64,000 nt of DNA from Cyanoderma ruficeps (Eukaryota; Chordata; Aves; Passeriformes; Timaliidae): positions 687,002 to 751,001 of the forward strand of contig VZDJ01001247.1 of the NCBI GenBank assembly GCA_008694505.1. The letters are read 5' to 3'. Shown here one piece after another: positions 1 to 11,807 of this stretch (its first letter is position 1; each line of letters starts with the position of its first letter). The translations under genes and the position numbers were made by a program. A model generated the notes under the pieces. It saw nothing but the letters and a program-made list of their open reading frames with translations. It was not told the DNA's origin and searched no databases.

Positions 1-345
1 TCAGCCTGGAGAGGAGAAGCTCTGGGGTGACCTAATAGTGACATTTCAGTGCCTGAAGGACCTGATGGGAAATGTGAGGAGAGAAATTTATATGGGATGT
101 AATGACAGGACAAGGGAGAATGGCTTCCCACTGCCAGAGGGCAGGGTTACATGGGATACTAGTAAGGAATTCTTCCCTTTTAGGGTGGGGAGGCCCTGGC
201 ACAGGGTGCCCAGAGAAGCTGTGGCTGCCCCTGGATCCCTGGAAGTGTCCAAGGCCAGGCTGGACTGGGCTTGAAGCAACCTGGGACAGTGGAAGGTGTC
301 CCTGCCCATGGCAGGGGGTGGCACTGGATGGGCTTTAAGGTCCAT
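1..345 (+). mobile_element. CR1 LINE, 3' part, cut by window edge
   Basis: The stretch reads in the CR1 sense direction. It starts with a 'tcagcctggagaggagaagc' type motif, runs through a 'gacaagggagaatggcttcc' type motif, then 'gcccagagaagctgtggctg', 'ggatccctggaagtgtccaa' and 'ggtgtccctgcccatggcag'. This is the order seen in the 3' untranslated end of bird CR1 elements. It is the longest CR1 copy in the window and its 5' boundary lies before base 1. The final CR1 segment (the usual 'cccttccaacccaaacc' and terminal short repeats) is missing, so the 3' end is eroded or deleted. Short open frames on both strands are by-products of the repeat. Confidence 0.88.
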
Positions 346-2470
346 CTGGGAATAAAGTTAAAAAAACCTCAACTTACCATGTTTAAATATTTGAGCAGGT
401 TGCAGAGATTTTGGGAATCTTTGGTGCCTTTCAAGATCCATGGGACCTGCTCTGCAGTCTGAGAGAATTGTCATGAAAAGTTGGGTTTTATTGAGAAATC
501 TCTCTGACTTTTCTAACTTATCTTATACCTTTGAGCTTACTGCCATTCCATTCCCTATTTCCCTCCCTTCCTTCTTAATCCAGGAGAAAGTATGGATCTT
601 ATGAAGTACCTTGCTCTTGGATTCTCAGCAGGAGAAGATCCCCACAGAGCCAACCACAAACACACTTCTCTGCATCTGCTCTTATTGTCCCCCACATTTT
701 CTCCTAATTTCCATTCAGAAAAATGAATATATAATTGCACCGTTCTTTTAACCCAGAATAACTTCAATATTCTTTTTAAAATGTCCATTGGAGAAAATTC
801 TTAGCTGATGTGACTTGATTTATTAAAAATCAAGTTGAAGGAAATAGGTTCATCCTTACCAATAGGACTTTCCTCACTTTTTTAAGAGAAAACAAGTAGA
901 TGTCCCTTTTAATTGAGAAAGTACCTCCAATCATTGGTTGAATATATTAGTTTTAACTAATAATTCATTCATCAGGGACACTATGCCAAATTAATTGTAA
1001 AGAAGGAATGAAGCATTAACATTTAAACACCTATTACACTATTCTTGAAATAGCTTAAGTGGCTGTATTAAAATAACACAGCAACGCTTAAATCAACAAT
1101 TCCTGTCTTTTAAGTTCAGCTGCCTCCATCCATCCTACCAGCAAGATAATTAAGAACTGGTCCTTTTGCCTTTTGGCTACTAATTGGTTATAATGAACAG
1201 CAAATACAACCAGAGAAATAGCTCAATATATTCTCTTAATAGGTATATTTAAAAACTGAACAGAAAATGAGAGGGATAGACTTGAAAAAAAAATTCTTAA
1301 AACAACAAAAAAAGGAAATCTGCCTTAAAATCCAACACAAAACACATAGGTTTTGTTCCTATGCTTTATTTTTATATTTATGTATTTATTTTTCTCATTT
1401 TGCTCTTTACCAAGCTTCCCCTAGGGTTTTCTCGAGGACTTGTATTATCTGAAGTCTATTAAAGGAATGCTGAAATGCCCTGTGATTTTTCCCCCTTTTA
1501 CATTCTTTTGAAGAACCCATTTCTTGTCTTGCAGCTATTGAATTGAATGAAAAGACTACATTATGTACCAATCATGCTTTAACATCTAAAAGTGCAGTTT
1601 ACATTTACTCCTAAGCCTGGGAAGGTAGAGAAGAACAAAGCCTATGTGCTCAGATTTTAAGATCTGTGTGGTTCTGACTTATTATTTGAGAAATCATTTC
1701 TGGCACTGTTTAAATGAACACTTTGCATTAACTGGCTACACTGATGTGTTTCCCATAAAAAAAAAAATTAAATGAGGAAAAAGAAACAAGAAAAGAAGAC
1801 ATAAAGGTTGCTCAGGCTCATAAGCATCTTTAAATATTGCAGGGTCTGTAGTTTTCTGTAAGAAAACATGAGTAGTTTTCTGCCCTTCTATCACCCTAAC
1901 AAGAAAATCCAGGGTGCAAAACATTTGAGTAGTTGTGTGAAATTTTCACTTCCAATTTGTGCTCCTGCTCTTCATTTTGAATATGGAAAAGTGTCGGGAA
2001 GAAAGGGACAGTGACAGAATTGAATGAAGTGTCACTTACAGGCCACAGCACCACAAGATCTCTCAGTGACTGGAATTAGTAAATGTTAAATTCAGAATTT
2101 GGCCACGTGATTTGGCAGAAACTCAGCTCTGGGAGCTGGGGTCAGGCTGAGGGTGTATTGCTAACGCAGACAGCAATTTCTGCAGAAGGCACAAGGATAT
2201 TGTGGGTTTATAAAGTTGATGAAAACAAAATGTCAGCAATAAACGGAAGGCTTAATATTTCAGGCAACTATTTCTTCACAAACTGTCAGGCAAATATTTT
2301 AGTTCCCTGGGGGCTATGTCTTGTCCTTCCTTCCTTCCTTNTCCTCTGCATCCTCCCCAAACAGCAGAGAGGGGATGGGGAGCTCTGGTCACCCCATGAT
2401 GTTCCACCTCTGTCCCTTCTTCCTCTTCCCACTTTGGCCCTGGGTGAGCCCATGAGCTGCAATCCTGCAG
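346..2470. other. Unique AT-rich non-coding stretch
   Basis: No gene or recognised interspersed repeat is seen. The sequence is AT-rich with short poly-A runs (near 1285 and 1748). A (CCTT)n microsatellite at about 2324-2341 contains a single unresolved base at 2341. The open frame at 2083-2490 runs through this microsatellite and has no recognisable domain. Confidence 0.6.
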
Positions 2471-2915
2471 TGATGCCTTGGGAAGGCTGACCTGGAACAG
2501 AGACTGGGCAGAGCTAGAGAATAAAGCAGGGATTTATTGAAAGGCCTCCAGGATCCACCTGGGGCAGGACAGGGCCTGACCAGGGCTACACCCAAGGTGG
2601 ACTGAGAATGGTCACAAAATGGCTGACCAGTCACAAGGTCCCACACTTTTATAAGTTTTGGTCCATTTGCATATTGGGGTTTAATTGTCCAATTACAGCT
2701 CCAGGTTGTGAGGTCCCATCCTTCTTGTTCCTCCCTTCAGTCCACCATTGTTTGTGTTTTTGGGCCTGAAAGTTGTCCTTGGTCTTCAGCAGGAAAAGGA
2801 TTTGTTTTGTCTCCCTGCTCTGTGAAGAGCTGAGTGACACTGAATGTGAGGCTCAGAACTGCCCCCCTGGGCAGCACAGAATCTGCAAATATGAAAACTA
2901 AAGCTTAAGACATTA
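2471..2915 (-). mobile_element. Solo retroviral LTR, family 1, copy 1
   Basis: A 445-bp element begins TGATGCCTT on the + strand and ends AAGACATTA, a one- or two-base variant of the inverted AAGGCATCA. It is flanked by the 4-bp direct repeat GCAG (2467-2470 and 2916-2919), the mark of retroviral integration. Its sense is the minus strand. A TATA box (TTTTATA on +, 2647-2653) lies upstream of a polyadenylation signal (TTTATT on +, 2533-2538). An octamer ATGCAAAT (ATTTGCAT on +, 2665-2672) and a CCAAT-type box (2689-2693) precede the TATA box. No internal retroviral region is attached, so it is a solo LTR. Two more copies lie at 20035 and 58480. A 4-bp duplication suits gamma-type (class I) elements; that assignment is inferred. 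Confidence 0.85.
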
Positions 2916-5546
2916 GCAGGATCACCCTGCTCCAGGGTGGGACTCCATAGTCACCAGGGTCCTTCCTCTCCACAGACCTGCTCCACAAAATGCAGGGTAA
3001 AATCTGCTCCAGCACCTGGAAAATCTCCCCCCCTTCTTTTCTGATCTTCGTGTCTACATTTTGTATCTCACATTTTCCCCTTCGCTCCTCACTGCCTGTG
3101 CGAGTGTTTTCCTCCTTCATATATTTTCAGAGCCGAGCAGCCCTGTGCACCTCCCCCCTGTCCTCCAAAAATCCTGGCCACTGACATCACTGACTGGAAC
3201 TCTCTATCCCATTTCAGTCTCTGATAGGAACTTCTTTATCTTCATCCACTTCTTAGGAAAGGAATTAGCTGAATAATCAGCAATTTAGATGGTAAGAGTT
3301 GGAGGTTATAGCCATAATGAAGTTCTGTGGCCTGAGAGAGCAGCTGGAGGAATAAATTCAGATTATTTGTTCCTGGCAGAGCAGGCATACCTGGCAGCAT
3401 GGCACAAAAAATAACATATATTTCTCTTACAGATCAGTTTAAATAATTCTGGACAGTTTTCTCCACCTGCTTTTGTCTGGGTAACAAAGTGATTGTTTTA
3501 GAAAGAATAAATAATAAAAGTAACAACTTCTGGGACTTATAAACACTGCAAATGGTGAATTGAAATTGCACTTTTTATTTCTGGAGGATAAAGGAGTATT
3601 TCATTAGGTTGGTAGTCAGTACTCTTTTGATAGGAGAATTGCAAGCTTTGTATATGTTGTGTTATGTCTGCATTAACAAGACCAACTGATACCTCCCTCA
3701 AATCATTTGGAATTTGCCCTGTATCCACATGGAAAAGTGTTTCATGTGGTTGATAGAGAGGCCAAAACTGGCTCAGGTTATGCTCACAACGTCCAGGGTA
3801 AATCTGGGAGTGTCAGGAGCTCAGTTTTAATGCTGGAAATCTGCCTTAGAGGGTTTCTGGCACGAATGTGGTTTTCAAACTGTTTATTTTATTATGTGAA
3901 CTTCAATTACTCAGGTGACTGTGGGGACATTTCAGGATGGTCCCTACAACAAACAACAGCAGCTATAAAAGTCACTCTCCATGCAGCCAAAGCAGAGGCA
4001 AGTGACACCAATAAATTGTTATTAGACAGAGTATAATTAATATATTTGGGCTCAGGACAAACTAATAAGTGTAGTAACACAGTGTAACCAGGGACTATAA
4101 ACAGGGTTGGCAAATCCAGACACGCTGCACAGAAGGATGAGCAATGAGACAGCAACAAATAGGACACAGGTAAGTGATAAAAATTTGAAATAGTCATCTC
4201 TAAGAAAAAGATGAGCATAAGGGGATGAATAAGGACCGAACTTCCCCCCAGCAAGAGACAGACAAGGATGTTTGTTGAAGCCAGAAAACCAAATTAATAT
4301 GAGGAGCAGCTGAGGTTCCACTTTAGGGGATTTGGGCAGAAACATAAAAATATCACAATTGTGATATTGTGAAGAATATTATGAAGAAAAGAACATTGAA
4401 AAAAATAAAAAAGGTTCACGTTGGTTTCAACTTCTCACAGACCCCTCAAGGCCTAAGTGACCAAGAACCATGGAGGATGTGTCCATCTCCATTTCTAAAG
4501 CACCAGTTCCATGGTAGCAATGTCTATAGATAATTTTAAAGCAATTTTTGAAGACCAGCAGCTCTGTATTTGTAGATGGCAAATAACGTGTAAGAACAAA
4601 CAACTGGTTAGGGAATTTATTGTCCATGAAGGAATTTAATGAAGTTTAATTTTTTTTTTATTTTAAAACTAGTTTGGTTATCAGTTTTCTAAACACCTCC
4701 ATCATGACTATTTCGAATTCCCTGATCAATAGGTAATGCATTCACACAAGCACATATAGATTGCTCTGCAACATTAACATGGATTTTGCTGTAGGTAAGG
4801 GCTTTGAGCTCTGACAGGGCCACTTTTTACAAAATATGTGATTTCTCTTGGCCAAGATGGATTGCTGAGCTTTCTTGGGTAAAGACAGGAATAATTACTC
4901 TAAGCTGAAGGGTGATGGAGCCTTACTGCAATAAATGCTGCTCTACTGAATAAATTGAAGAGTTTCACACTGAAGCTTCCTAGCAATCACCAGGATAGCT
5001 GTAGTGCAGCAGCTCAGAGGTCATTTAGACAGAATCTCTTTTTTCAGCAGTGAGCAAAAACAGATTCAGGGGGGAAAACACAAGAAAAAGGCAATGATAC
5101 AACTCCCCTGAATATATTGTTGTCCCAGCCTCTGACCAAAGGTCTTCAGGAGAGTCATTAAACACCTCTCCTAACCCTCCAGTGCTTTGCTCTCCAATAT
5201 TCCTGCTCAGTTTTCCCTTACATTTGACCCCACACAGTTCTGTGATAACAGCTCCCCACAGGTCCCATGAATCCATTGCCAAAGCTGGGGTTTGTCAGCC
5301 TCGAGCTGCCTGTGTCACCATGGAATGTTTCCCGTCCCTCCTGCCACCTCATTCCTCAACTCAGTCTCTTTTCTGGTCTGCAGGACAACCCAGGAAGCCA
5401 TTCCTCAACTATGCCTGGAAGATCAACCTGATGTGTCACAGAAACAAGTCCTGTCTCCTCTTTTAGATGAGGCAGTTTTTTAGAATAGATAAATTAAGCA
5501 AATTGTCCAGTGCTACAGATGGTCGAATAAAGCAATGTATGTTCAC
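2916..5546. other. Unique non-coding stretch
   Basis: No gene is seen. The open frames at 3707-4036 (+) and 3907-4254 (-) overlap each other and carry no motif. A 20-bp perfect palindrome lies at 4349-4368 (listed separately). Poly-T at 4651-4660 and short C-rich blocks are the only other simple features. Confidence 0.55.
4349..4368. repeat. Perfect 20-bp palindrome
   Basis: AATATCACAA is followed directly by its reverse complement, giving a 20-bp dyad with no spacer. The flanking bases (A on the left, G on the right) do not extend the symmetry. It could form a small cruciform or bind a dimeric factor, but no function is shown. Confidence 0.8.
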
Positions 5547-6217
5547 AGCCAGCAGATGTGTCATGGTTCAGTGAGAATGGGAATTTGGGGAAAAGTGGGA
5601 CTTGCTGATCTTTTCTAACCTTACACAACTCCATGATTCCTTGATTGTGTGAATCGAAGGATGTTTTGCCATTTAGCAGTTTTATTAATCTGAGTTGAAG
5701 TAATTGTCTATGTAACTTTCCAGGAAGAAAAGGGTGCCATTGTCCGATGATGCTGTTTTACATTACAGCGACACAGACTCTGAGATTCAGAGGGCTAAAA
5801 ATGACTTTTCTATTTTTGGGATGTGTCTCATTTTTGTACTGTTTTACACAGACCAATTCGATTGGTGAAACAGAGACAAACCTCTTCAATCACATTGGTC
5901 AGACCAGAGGGACATCAAGAAGTCCCTCCTAGGAAAAGGAATTAATACCATAGGTATGGTTACAAAAACACTTCCCCTGTTTACAGAAAATTCCCTGGGA
6001 AAAGAATTTCAGAAAACCAAAACACCTCAGGCATGAAACCAGGGCTACAGTCCAGCAACAAAATGCTGTGTGTTATCAGACTGCTTTGTTTGGATGATCA
6101 CAGAAATAATTTCAGAAGATGATACACTGATTAGGGACATAGGTAGACTTGAAATGGATTGAAATATAATTGGTTGCACACCATAATTTCTGTGGATTAA
6201 TATTTATCCCAGTCTGG
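5547..6217 (+). repeat. Dispersed repeat A (long form)
   Basis: This stretch aligns with 10307-10674. The shared left part starts 'agccagcagatgtgtcatgg' and the shared right part runs from 'tccagcaacaaaatgctgtg' to 'ccagtctgg'. Copy A holds about 308 extra bases (5746-6053) between two TCC trinucleotides; copy B joins at a single TCC. The repeat has no coding potential and no clear terminal repeats, so its class is unknown. It may be an old LTR or DNA-transposon remnant, or a local duplication. The strand given is arbitrary. Confidence 0.75.
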
Positions 6218-6478
6218 GATTTGCTCAGGTTGAATATGAGTATTTCAGATTCTGGAAATTATCTGCAGAGAGTGAGCAGGAGCAAAATCCGCTTCACAGC
6301 TCCTGACACCAATCCAATGAGTACAAAGTAACCTGCATTCATTTCTGTCCAAGCACAATACTTACTAGAAATAACTGAGTTTGGGTTTGTTTCATGTATT
6401 TTCCATCTGTCTGAACATAAATAAAGGAGATTTGTCTACAAACACGGTTTAGAACTCAGCGCCAGAAATACATTTCAC
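6218..6478. other. Short unique spacer
   Basis: This is non-coding sequence between repeat A and a CR1 fragment. No recognisable feature is seen. Confidence 0.5.
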
Positions 6479-6605
6479 AGAATGATGAAATCACAGAATA
6501 TCCCCAGCTGGAAGGGACCCACAAGGACCATGGAGTCCAACTCCTGGCTCTGCAAATATTTGTCACCAAGAGCTCAGTAGACTTGTGCCAGTGGACTTCC
6601 ATAAC
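6479..6605 (-). mobile_element. CR1 LINE 3'-end fragment
   Basis: Read on +, it starts 'aatcacagaatatccccagc' followed by 'tggaagggacccacaaggac' and 'agtccaactcctgg'. This is the reverse complement of a CR1 3' end of the 'gagctggaagggacccac' type, also seen at 21258 and 40695. The 5' part is missing, as usual for CR1. Confidence 0.8.
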
Positions 6606-6629
6606 CGTACTTGGGCTGATTCTTTAATA

Positions 6630-6669
6630 ACAAACAACAACAACAACAACAACAACAACAATAATAAAC
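6630..6669. repeat. (CAA)n microsatellite
   Basis: About ten CAA/ACA units are followed by two ATA-type units, next to the CR1 fragment. Confidence 0.9.
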
Positions 6670-6781
6670 AGTTTCAAGTCTCACTTTGTTGATAAATATC
6701 TTCTCACTGTTGTGTTTGTCTCAGTCCTTGCCAAGATTCAAGATTGTTAAAAGTCCCCAGCCCTCTAAAAGCCCTGAGCCA

Positions 6782-7335
6782 TGTCGCAGAAAGAAGCAGA
6801 GTCCTTCAAGGCCTTGTTCTCAGTTCTCGTGTGTTGTTCATTATTTGGTGTCTCACAATTTGCTCCGCACCCAGCCGAGGTCNNNNNNNNNNNNNNNNNN
6901 NNNNNNNNNNNNNNNNNNNNNNNNNNNTTCTACCCTAATCCAATAGCCTAAAACTACTTTGTGTCATCACCACCCCAGAGGATAGAAGACAAAGAAGAAG
7001 AAAAAAGATCTAGAGCAACACCCTAAATTCTCCATCTTGTCCCCCATTCATCTCTATTCTAAAAATTCTTAAACTACAAAATTTCTCACCCCATGCTGTA
7101 CTAAACTACTACTTTCACACTTTTGACGTTTGCAATTCCTCTCTCAGTGTTAGAAGCTTCTCCCATAAACTAAAATCAAACTCAATGTCTTTCTGAACTC
7201 TGTGCCAAAGTCTCCAACCCCCCTGGACCGGCTCCACACTTTCCTGTCCAGGGTCCGAACTCCCTTTCTCAAGTCCCAGGTCATCCAAAGGGATGCTCTG
7301 GACTCCAACACTCACCACCACCAAACAATGAAATA
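6782..7335 (-). mobile_element. Probable ERV LTR fragment, interrupted by a gap
   Basis: On the minus strand the right-hand part carries an 'aagatggagaatttaggg' motif, a TTC-rich tract and 'ggattagggtagaa', in the same order as the LTR at 33345-33892. On + the left edge is TGTCGCAG, so the minus-strand element would end CTGCGACA, a typical LTR end. Unknown bases fill 6884-6927. The minus-strand open frame at 7115-7324 (69 codons) has no recognised domain and lies in the probable U3 region. I found no target duplication, so both boundaries are approximate. Confidence 0.5.
6884..6927. other. Assembly gap (44 N)
   Basis: A run of N lies inside the probable LTR fragment. The apparent open frames crossing it are meaningless. 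Confidence 0.99.
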
Positions 7336-10306
7336 CACTAGATAAAAATGTTCAGTTGGCTATGTGGCTCCCATGAATCCGTAGATAAATAAATAGTTAT
7401 CAACTTCACACACAGTTTTTCTCCAACTTTCAGAAGTAAGAAATAAATACACTTTCCTGTAGGTGGACTTGGTACTGTGTTCAGAAACAGGCTAATTTTA
7501 GATTATTAATTTTTAGAGTGATTTTAATCTTGGACAACAGATGTGGTAGCAGAGCTGGGGTTTTTTATAGTGTAAAATTCAGAGGTAGTGAGTGATTTAA
7601 AGAAACTTTAACAGCTATACTTCCCAGGACTTGACTCTGGAAGTCTGAAGACTGTTTGAACTTCATGCATTAGGCAAACATTTTAATTTTGAAGAGGACT
7701 ATATATTGGGAATTACATCATTTAATCTGTGAGAAAGACTGCTTCTTGAAATTAATACAGCCAGATTGTTTCACCATATGCTTCCCCTAAATTCCCCCAA
7801 GTATTCCAGGAGTCAACCAAACTTTAGCATATTTTAGCTTGTTTATCTTTAGCTGCAGAACTGATCTGGCCCGCAAGAGATTTATGTTGTTTAATTACCC
7901 CAACACTGGGCAGTTCTTGCATGAAGTGTAGCACTTTCTGGGAGGACAGTTGGATTTCTCTTCCTTGGGAGGGCTTTTTTTACTGGATTATATTGTTTAT
8001 TGATGATGTTAAGGAGCACATTGTTCATGACCCATATAAACTCCCCGTCAACCTGAGATTTTTCAAATTGTCCATTTTCAATGGGCACGGGCAATGCAAA
8101 AGCACTTAATGAGTTTAAATTTGCCACTGAGAGGGAAATCCATGCAGAGGAATTGGTAGAGAATTAATTTAACCAGCCCCTTAAACGACCACCCCTGAAA
8201 GTAACTGAGCTGCAAGGTGCCAATACCAAGCTTACACAACATTTTTAATTTAGCTGCATAGCAGCAATTATTCTCTTTTTAACTCCCAGGACCTGGGGAA
8301 TGGAGAGGTGCAGTAATAATTCATGGCAGTATCTTTTTTCCCTGGTGAAGAGGCAGAATTTGTGCTGGGGGGTAATGCAACCTTGCACTTCAAGTGACTG
8401 AATATTGCTTTTCAGAACGGGGTTGCACTCCAGCAAAGTCTGACTGCAGTCAAACTTCAGGAAGATGGGTAGAAACAGATGTAATGCACAAATCTACCTA
8501 ATTTCAGCTCTTTTGGATACAGGCAGGAGAGATAAAGGGGGAAACAACTAATTTCTGGATATTTAAAAAGTAGCTGACACTTGAAAAATCATGCTCCACA
8601 TTACCCCGCAATAATCATTAATTTGCCTGTAACTCTTCAATCAAAACAGTGCCTCTAAATCATATCAGCCCTTGCAATTTCACCAATATTGCTCAAAATA
8701 AATAAATAAAATGGGAAACCAGCACAATCTAACTTATTTGACAGCCTAGCTGACTACACTGAATAGCAAGGCCATGCAAACCACTGTGTCTTTGCTCCAA
8801 TTAAAGTGATTGATAGAGATGGAACAACTGAAAATGCACAAGACCTGTCAAAACCTAATTAGCTAAAACCAGAAAAAAATATTACACTGTGAGCAGATCT
8901 GGGAAAATAATTGATTTAGAGGAAAAACTATGTGTTGTGTGGAAGAATGAGGACTTTGATCAATCACTGGAATTTCCAATCATCTGTTTTGATAATTGTG
9001 GTGAAAGCAAAGATAAGAAGTTGATTCTTAGAATGCTGAAAACAATCTGACATTCTCCAAGGTAATTTTTTTAAAATTATTTTTACTTGCTTTAAATAGA
9101 AATTAAAAGGTGGGATTATAGATACAGTGACATATTGGGAGAGGCCTTACAGAGAGGTCCAGCCATACAAATTATACCCTTTATTTTAGAAGGCAGTTTT
9201 TATTTTTTTCAGAGAGCAAAAACTGAAAACTTCCAAGGTTTTCAGGCTTCAACAATTACTTTTAGGAGCTGCATTCCTATTACCCCAAAGGGGGCTTTGG
9301 TTTGAGAATGCAGGGTTGGGAAAAACCTAAAAAAAAAAGTTAAAACCCAGAGCTGGATTTGGAAAAGGATGTGAAGGGCAAAAAAAAAAAAAAAGAAAAG
9401 GCTTCTAAAGGGATGTGAGCAGCAAAAGGAAGATTAGGAAAAAAGTGGGTCCATTGGTCAGTGGTGCAAGGAATCATTCAGTGGTTCTCAAAAAAACCCC
9501 CGAAGACATAAAGTCCAGATAATAACTGTACAAGGATCATTCCCTACTGTCTTCCAAATGCTCAGTTTTTGTTTAAGCTGCTGCAAACTAAATAAGCATG
9601 AAATGTAACACTTTTTTTTTTTCTTTAGGTGGTGGTGGTTGTTTGTTTTTTCCTTTCCCAAGTGTCAGCAGTGAAAAGAGACGGATGGAGAAATGAGTGC
9701 TGTAGTTGAGAGGAATAACAAGGACTAACATCACTTTGCCTGTTACAGTGGGTTTTTTATCCTTTTTTTTCTCCCTTTTATGTTGATTGGTATTTCACCA
9801 GCCTTTACTAGATTCAGAAATTCATCTGAAATAGGAACCCATGAGTTACAGTTTTAAGACTGCAGGCCCTTCGAGTCTGAGAAATTGAACTGGAAGTGTT
9901 GTAAGGATGGTGTCTCTCCTGGGAGTCCTGCTAAGCAGCTCTGTCTCATCAGCAACTGAGCAGAGCAAAATCTGTGCAGTGCATTGATGTGTCTATTTCT
10001 GTCTGTCTCGATCAAATATGTGCAAAAGTTTCTCACTGAAGTTATTTAAGGTTTAATAAATCATTAGGAAGTTATCTTGTTTCCCCCAGTGCTTGCTGGT
10101 GAGAGCACTGTGTGTGTTTATCCCTCCCCTGGAGGGAAGGACACAGGTTTGTGAACACAGGGATGAGTTGCAGCTCTCCAGGCTCCAGGTGTGTGGAAAT
10201 GCCACTCAGCTGGACGTGGGCAGTCCCAGTGGCCTAAGCCTGGCCTTACTGGTCAGCCTGTCAGGCCTAAAGCACCCCAGCACATCCCACACCGTGGGCT
10301 GTTGAA
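7336..10306. other. Unique AT-rich stretch with a conserved-element-like patch
   Basis: No gene is seen. The part at 8560-9060 is rich in homeodomain-type cores (TAATTAG, ATTAATTTG, TGATTGATAG) and contains no identifiable repeat, which resembles vertebrate conserved non-coding elements; conservation cannot be tested here. Poly-A runs occur at 9329 and 9380, and a poly-T run at 9611. 10093-10305 is GC-richer. Confidence 0.5.
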
Positions 10307-10674
10307 AGCCAGCAGATGTGTCATGGTTTAGTGAGAATGGGGAGTTTGGGCAAAGGTGGGACTTGCTGACCTTTTCTAACCTTAACAGCTCCATGATCCC
10401 TTGATTATATGAACCTAAGGATGTTTTGCCATTTAGCTGGTTTGTTAATTTGGGCTGAAGTAATTGAACTGCCCATGTAACTTTCCAGGAAGGAAAAGGT
10501 TCCATTGTCCAGCAACAAAATGCTGTGTGTTATCAGACTGCTTTGTTTGGATGATCACAGAAATAATTTCAGATGATTATCCCCTGGTTAGGGACATAGG
10601 TAGACTTGAAATGGATTGAAATATAATTGGTTGCACACCGTAATTTCTGTGGATTAATACTGATTCCAGTCTGG
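10307..10674 (+). repeat. Dispersed repeat B (short form)
   Basis: This is the second copy of the repeat at 5547-6217, with the same ends but lacking the 308-base middle block; the junction is at TCC 10508-10510. It lies six bases before the 410-bp tandem duplication that starts at 10681. Confidence 0.75.
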
Positions 10675-10680
10675 TAGGAC

Positions 10681-11455
10681 TGTGCATCCCTCATCTCCCC
10701 AGGTGTGTGTTCCATATTCCCAGGAGGATCCTACCCCCGCACCAAACATGGCCAAACAGGAACCAAGGGTTTTCTTGCACAAATTTGGCCATTTTTACAT
10801 GCACAAGTTGTTTACTTGCAAGAGAAAACCTTCACCACTGCTCCTCTCATTTTTCTCAGTTTTTTACACCCCACTGCCTCCTTCCTTCCATGTTTGGCCC
10901 TTTCCCATTAGAGGTTTTACCATTTCCCACAAATCCCTTGAAACATCCTGCTAGTTTGCTTTTTTCCATGGTACTTATGACGATCTTGTTTCCTTTCTTG
11001 TAGCCAAGGGACAAACTCTGAGTGAAGCCAAGATCCTGCCTGAGCAGCTCTTTCCAGCGCCCCAGCACACCCCAGGCCTTGGGGCTCAGGTGTGCACCCC
11101 TCATCCCCCCAGATGTGTGTTCCACGTTCCCAGCAGGATCCTACCCCTGCACCAAACATGGCTCAGCAGGAACAAGGGGTTTTCTTGCACAAATTTGGCC
11201 ATTTTTACGTGCAGAAGTTGTTTACTTGCAAGAGCAAACCTTCACCACCCCTCCTAAGTTCTTTATGCCCCAGTGCCTCCTTCCTTCCATGTTTGGCCCT
11301 TTCCTGTAAGAAGTTTTGCCAGTTTCCACCAGTTCCCATGAAACATCCTGCAACTTTGCTTTTCTCCATGGAACTTATGATTATCTTGTTTCTTTTCTTT
11401 TAGCCAAGGAACAAATTTTGAGTGAAGCCCTCCAAGATCCTGCATGCGCAGCTCC
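10681..11455. repeat. Two-unit tandem duplication, period about 410 bp
   Basis: Unit 1 starts at 10681 (tgtgcatccctcatc) and unit 2 at 11091 (tgtgcacccctcatc). Both run through 'ggatcctaccccc', 'caccaaacatggc', 'ttcttgcacaaatttggcc', 'gttgtttacttgcaagag', 'cttccttccatgtttggcc' and 'agccaagg.acaaa' in the same order. Substitutions and small indels separate the units, so the duplication is not recent. The open frames at 10682-10954 and 11092-11403 are the same shared frame in both units. In unit 1 that frame begins at GTG, not ATG, and the frames have no known domain. Confidence 0.85.
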
Positions 11456-11489
11456 TTCCCTGGCCCATCCACCAGTGTCATTGTCAAAG

Positions 11490-11640
11490 GATCACAGAAT
11501 CCCACACTGATTTGGGTTGGAAGGGATTTTTAGATCATCCAGTTCCACCAGGGACACCTTCCACAGTCCCAGGCTGTTCCAAGACCCATCCAGCCTGGCT
11601 CTGGATACTTCCAGGGATGGGGAGTCCACAACCGGGACAC
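11490..11640 (-). mobile_element. CR1 LINE 3'-end fragment
   Basis: On + it reads 'atcacagaatcccacactga', 'tttgggttggaagggat', 'agggacaccttccacagtcc' and 'ccagggatggggagtcc', the reverse complement of the CR1 3' end. Confidence 0.85.
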
Positions 11641-11705
11641 ATAAATATTCCTGGTTTCCAGAGTTTTGAAATATTATCATTTAAGCAATGAAAAAAAAAA
11701 TTAAA

Positions 11706-11807
11706 TTCAGAGCATGCATCTATTTTTATTTTTTCTTCATTTCTTACCCTTTAGCACATTACAATGGGATAAAATCTATAGCAGAATTTAGGCACACTGA
11801 AGATCAT
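11706..11807. repeat. CR1 3' flank shared with 60580-60684
   Basis: About 100 bp from 'ttcagagcatgcatct' through 'cacattacaatg.gataaaa' and 'tctatagcagaatttaggca' match the sequence beside the CR1 at 60685 nearly base for base. None of it is standard CR1 sequence. Confidence 0.8.

Noticed and set aside
2083..2490. 135-codon frame on +
   Set aside because: Passes through a (CCTT)n tract with an unresolved base and ends inside an LTR; no domain.
7115..7324. 69-codon minus-strand frame as a possible retroviral gene remnant
   Set aside because: It sits in the probable U3 part of an LTR fragment and shows no recognisable Gag, Pol or Env motif.
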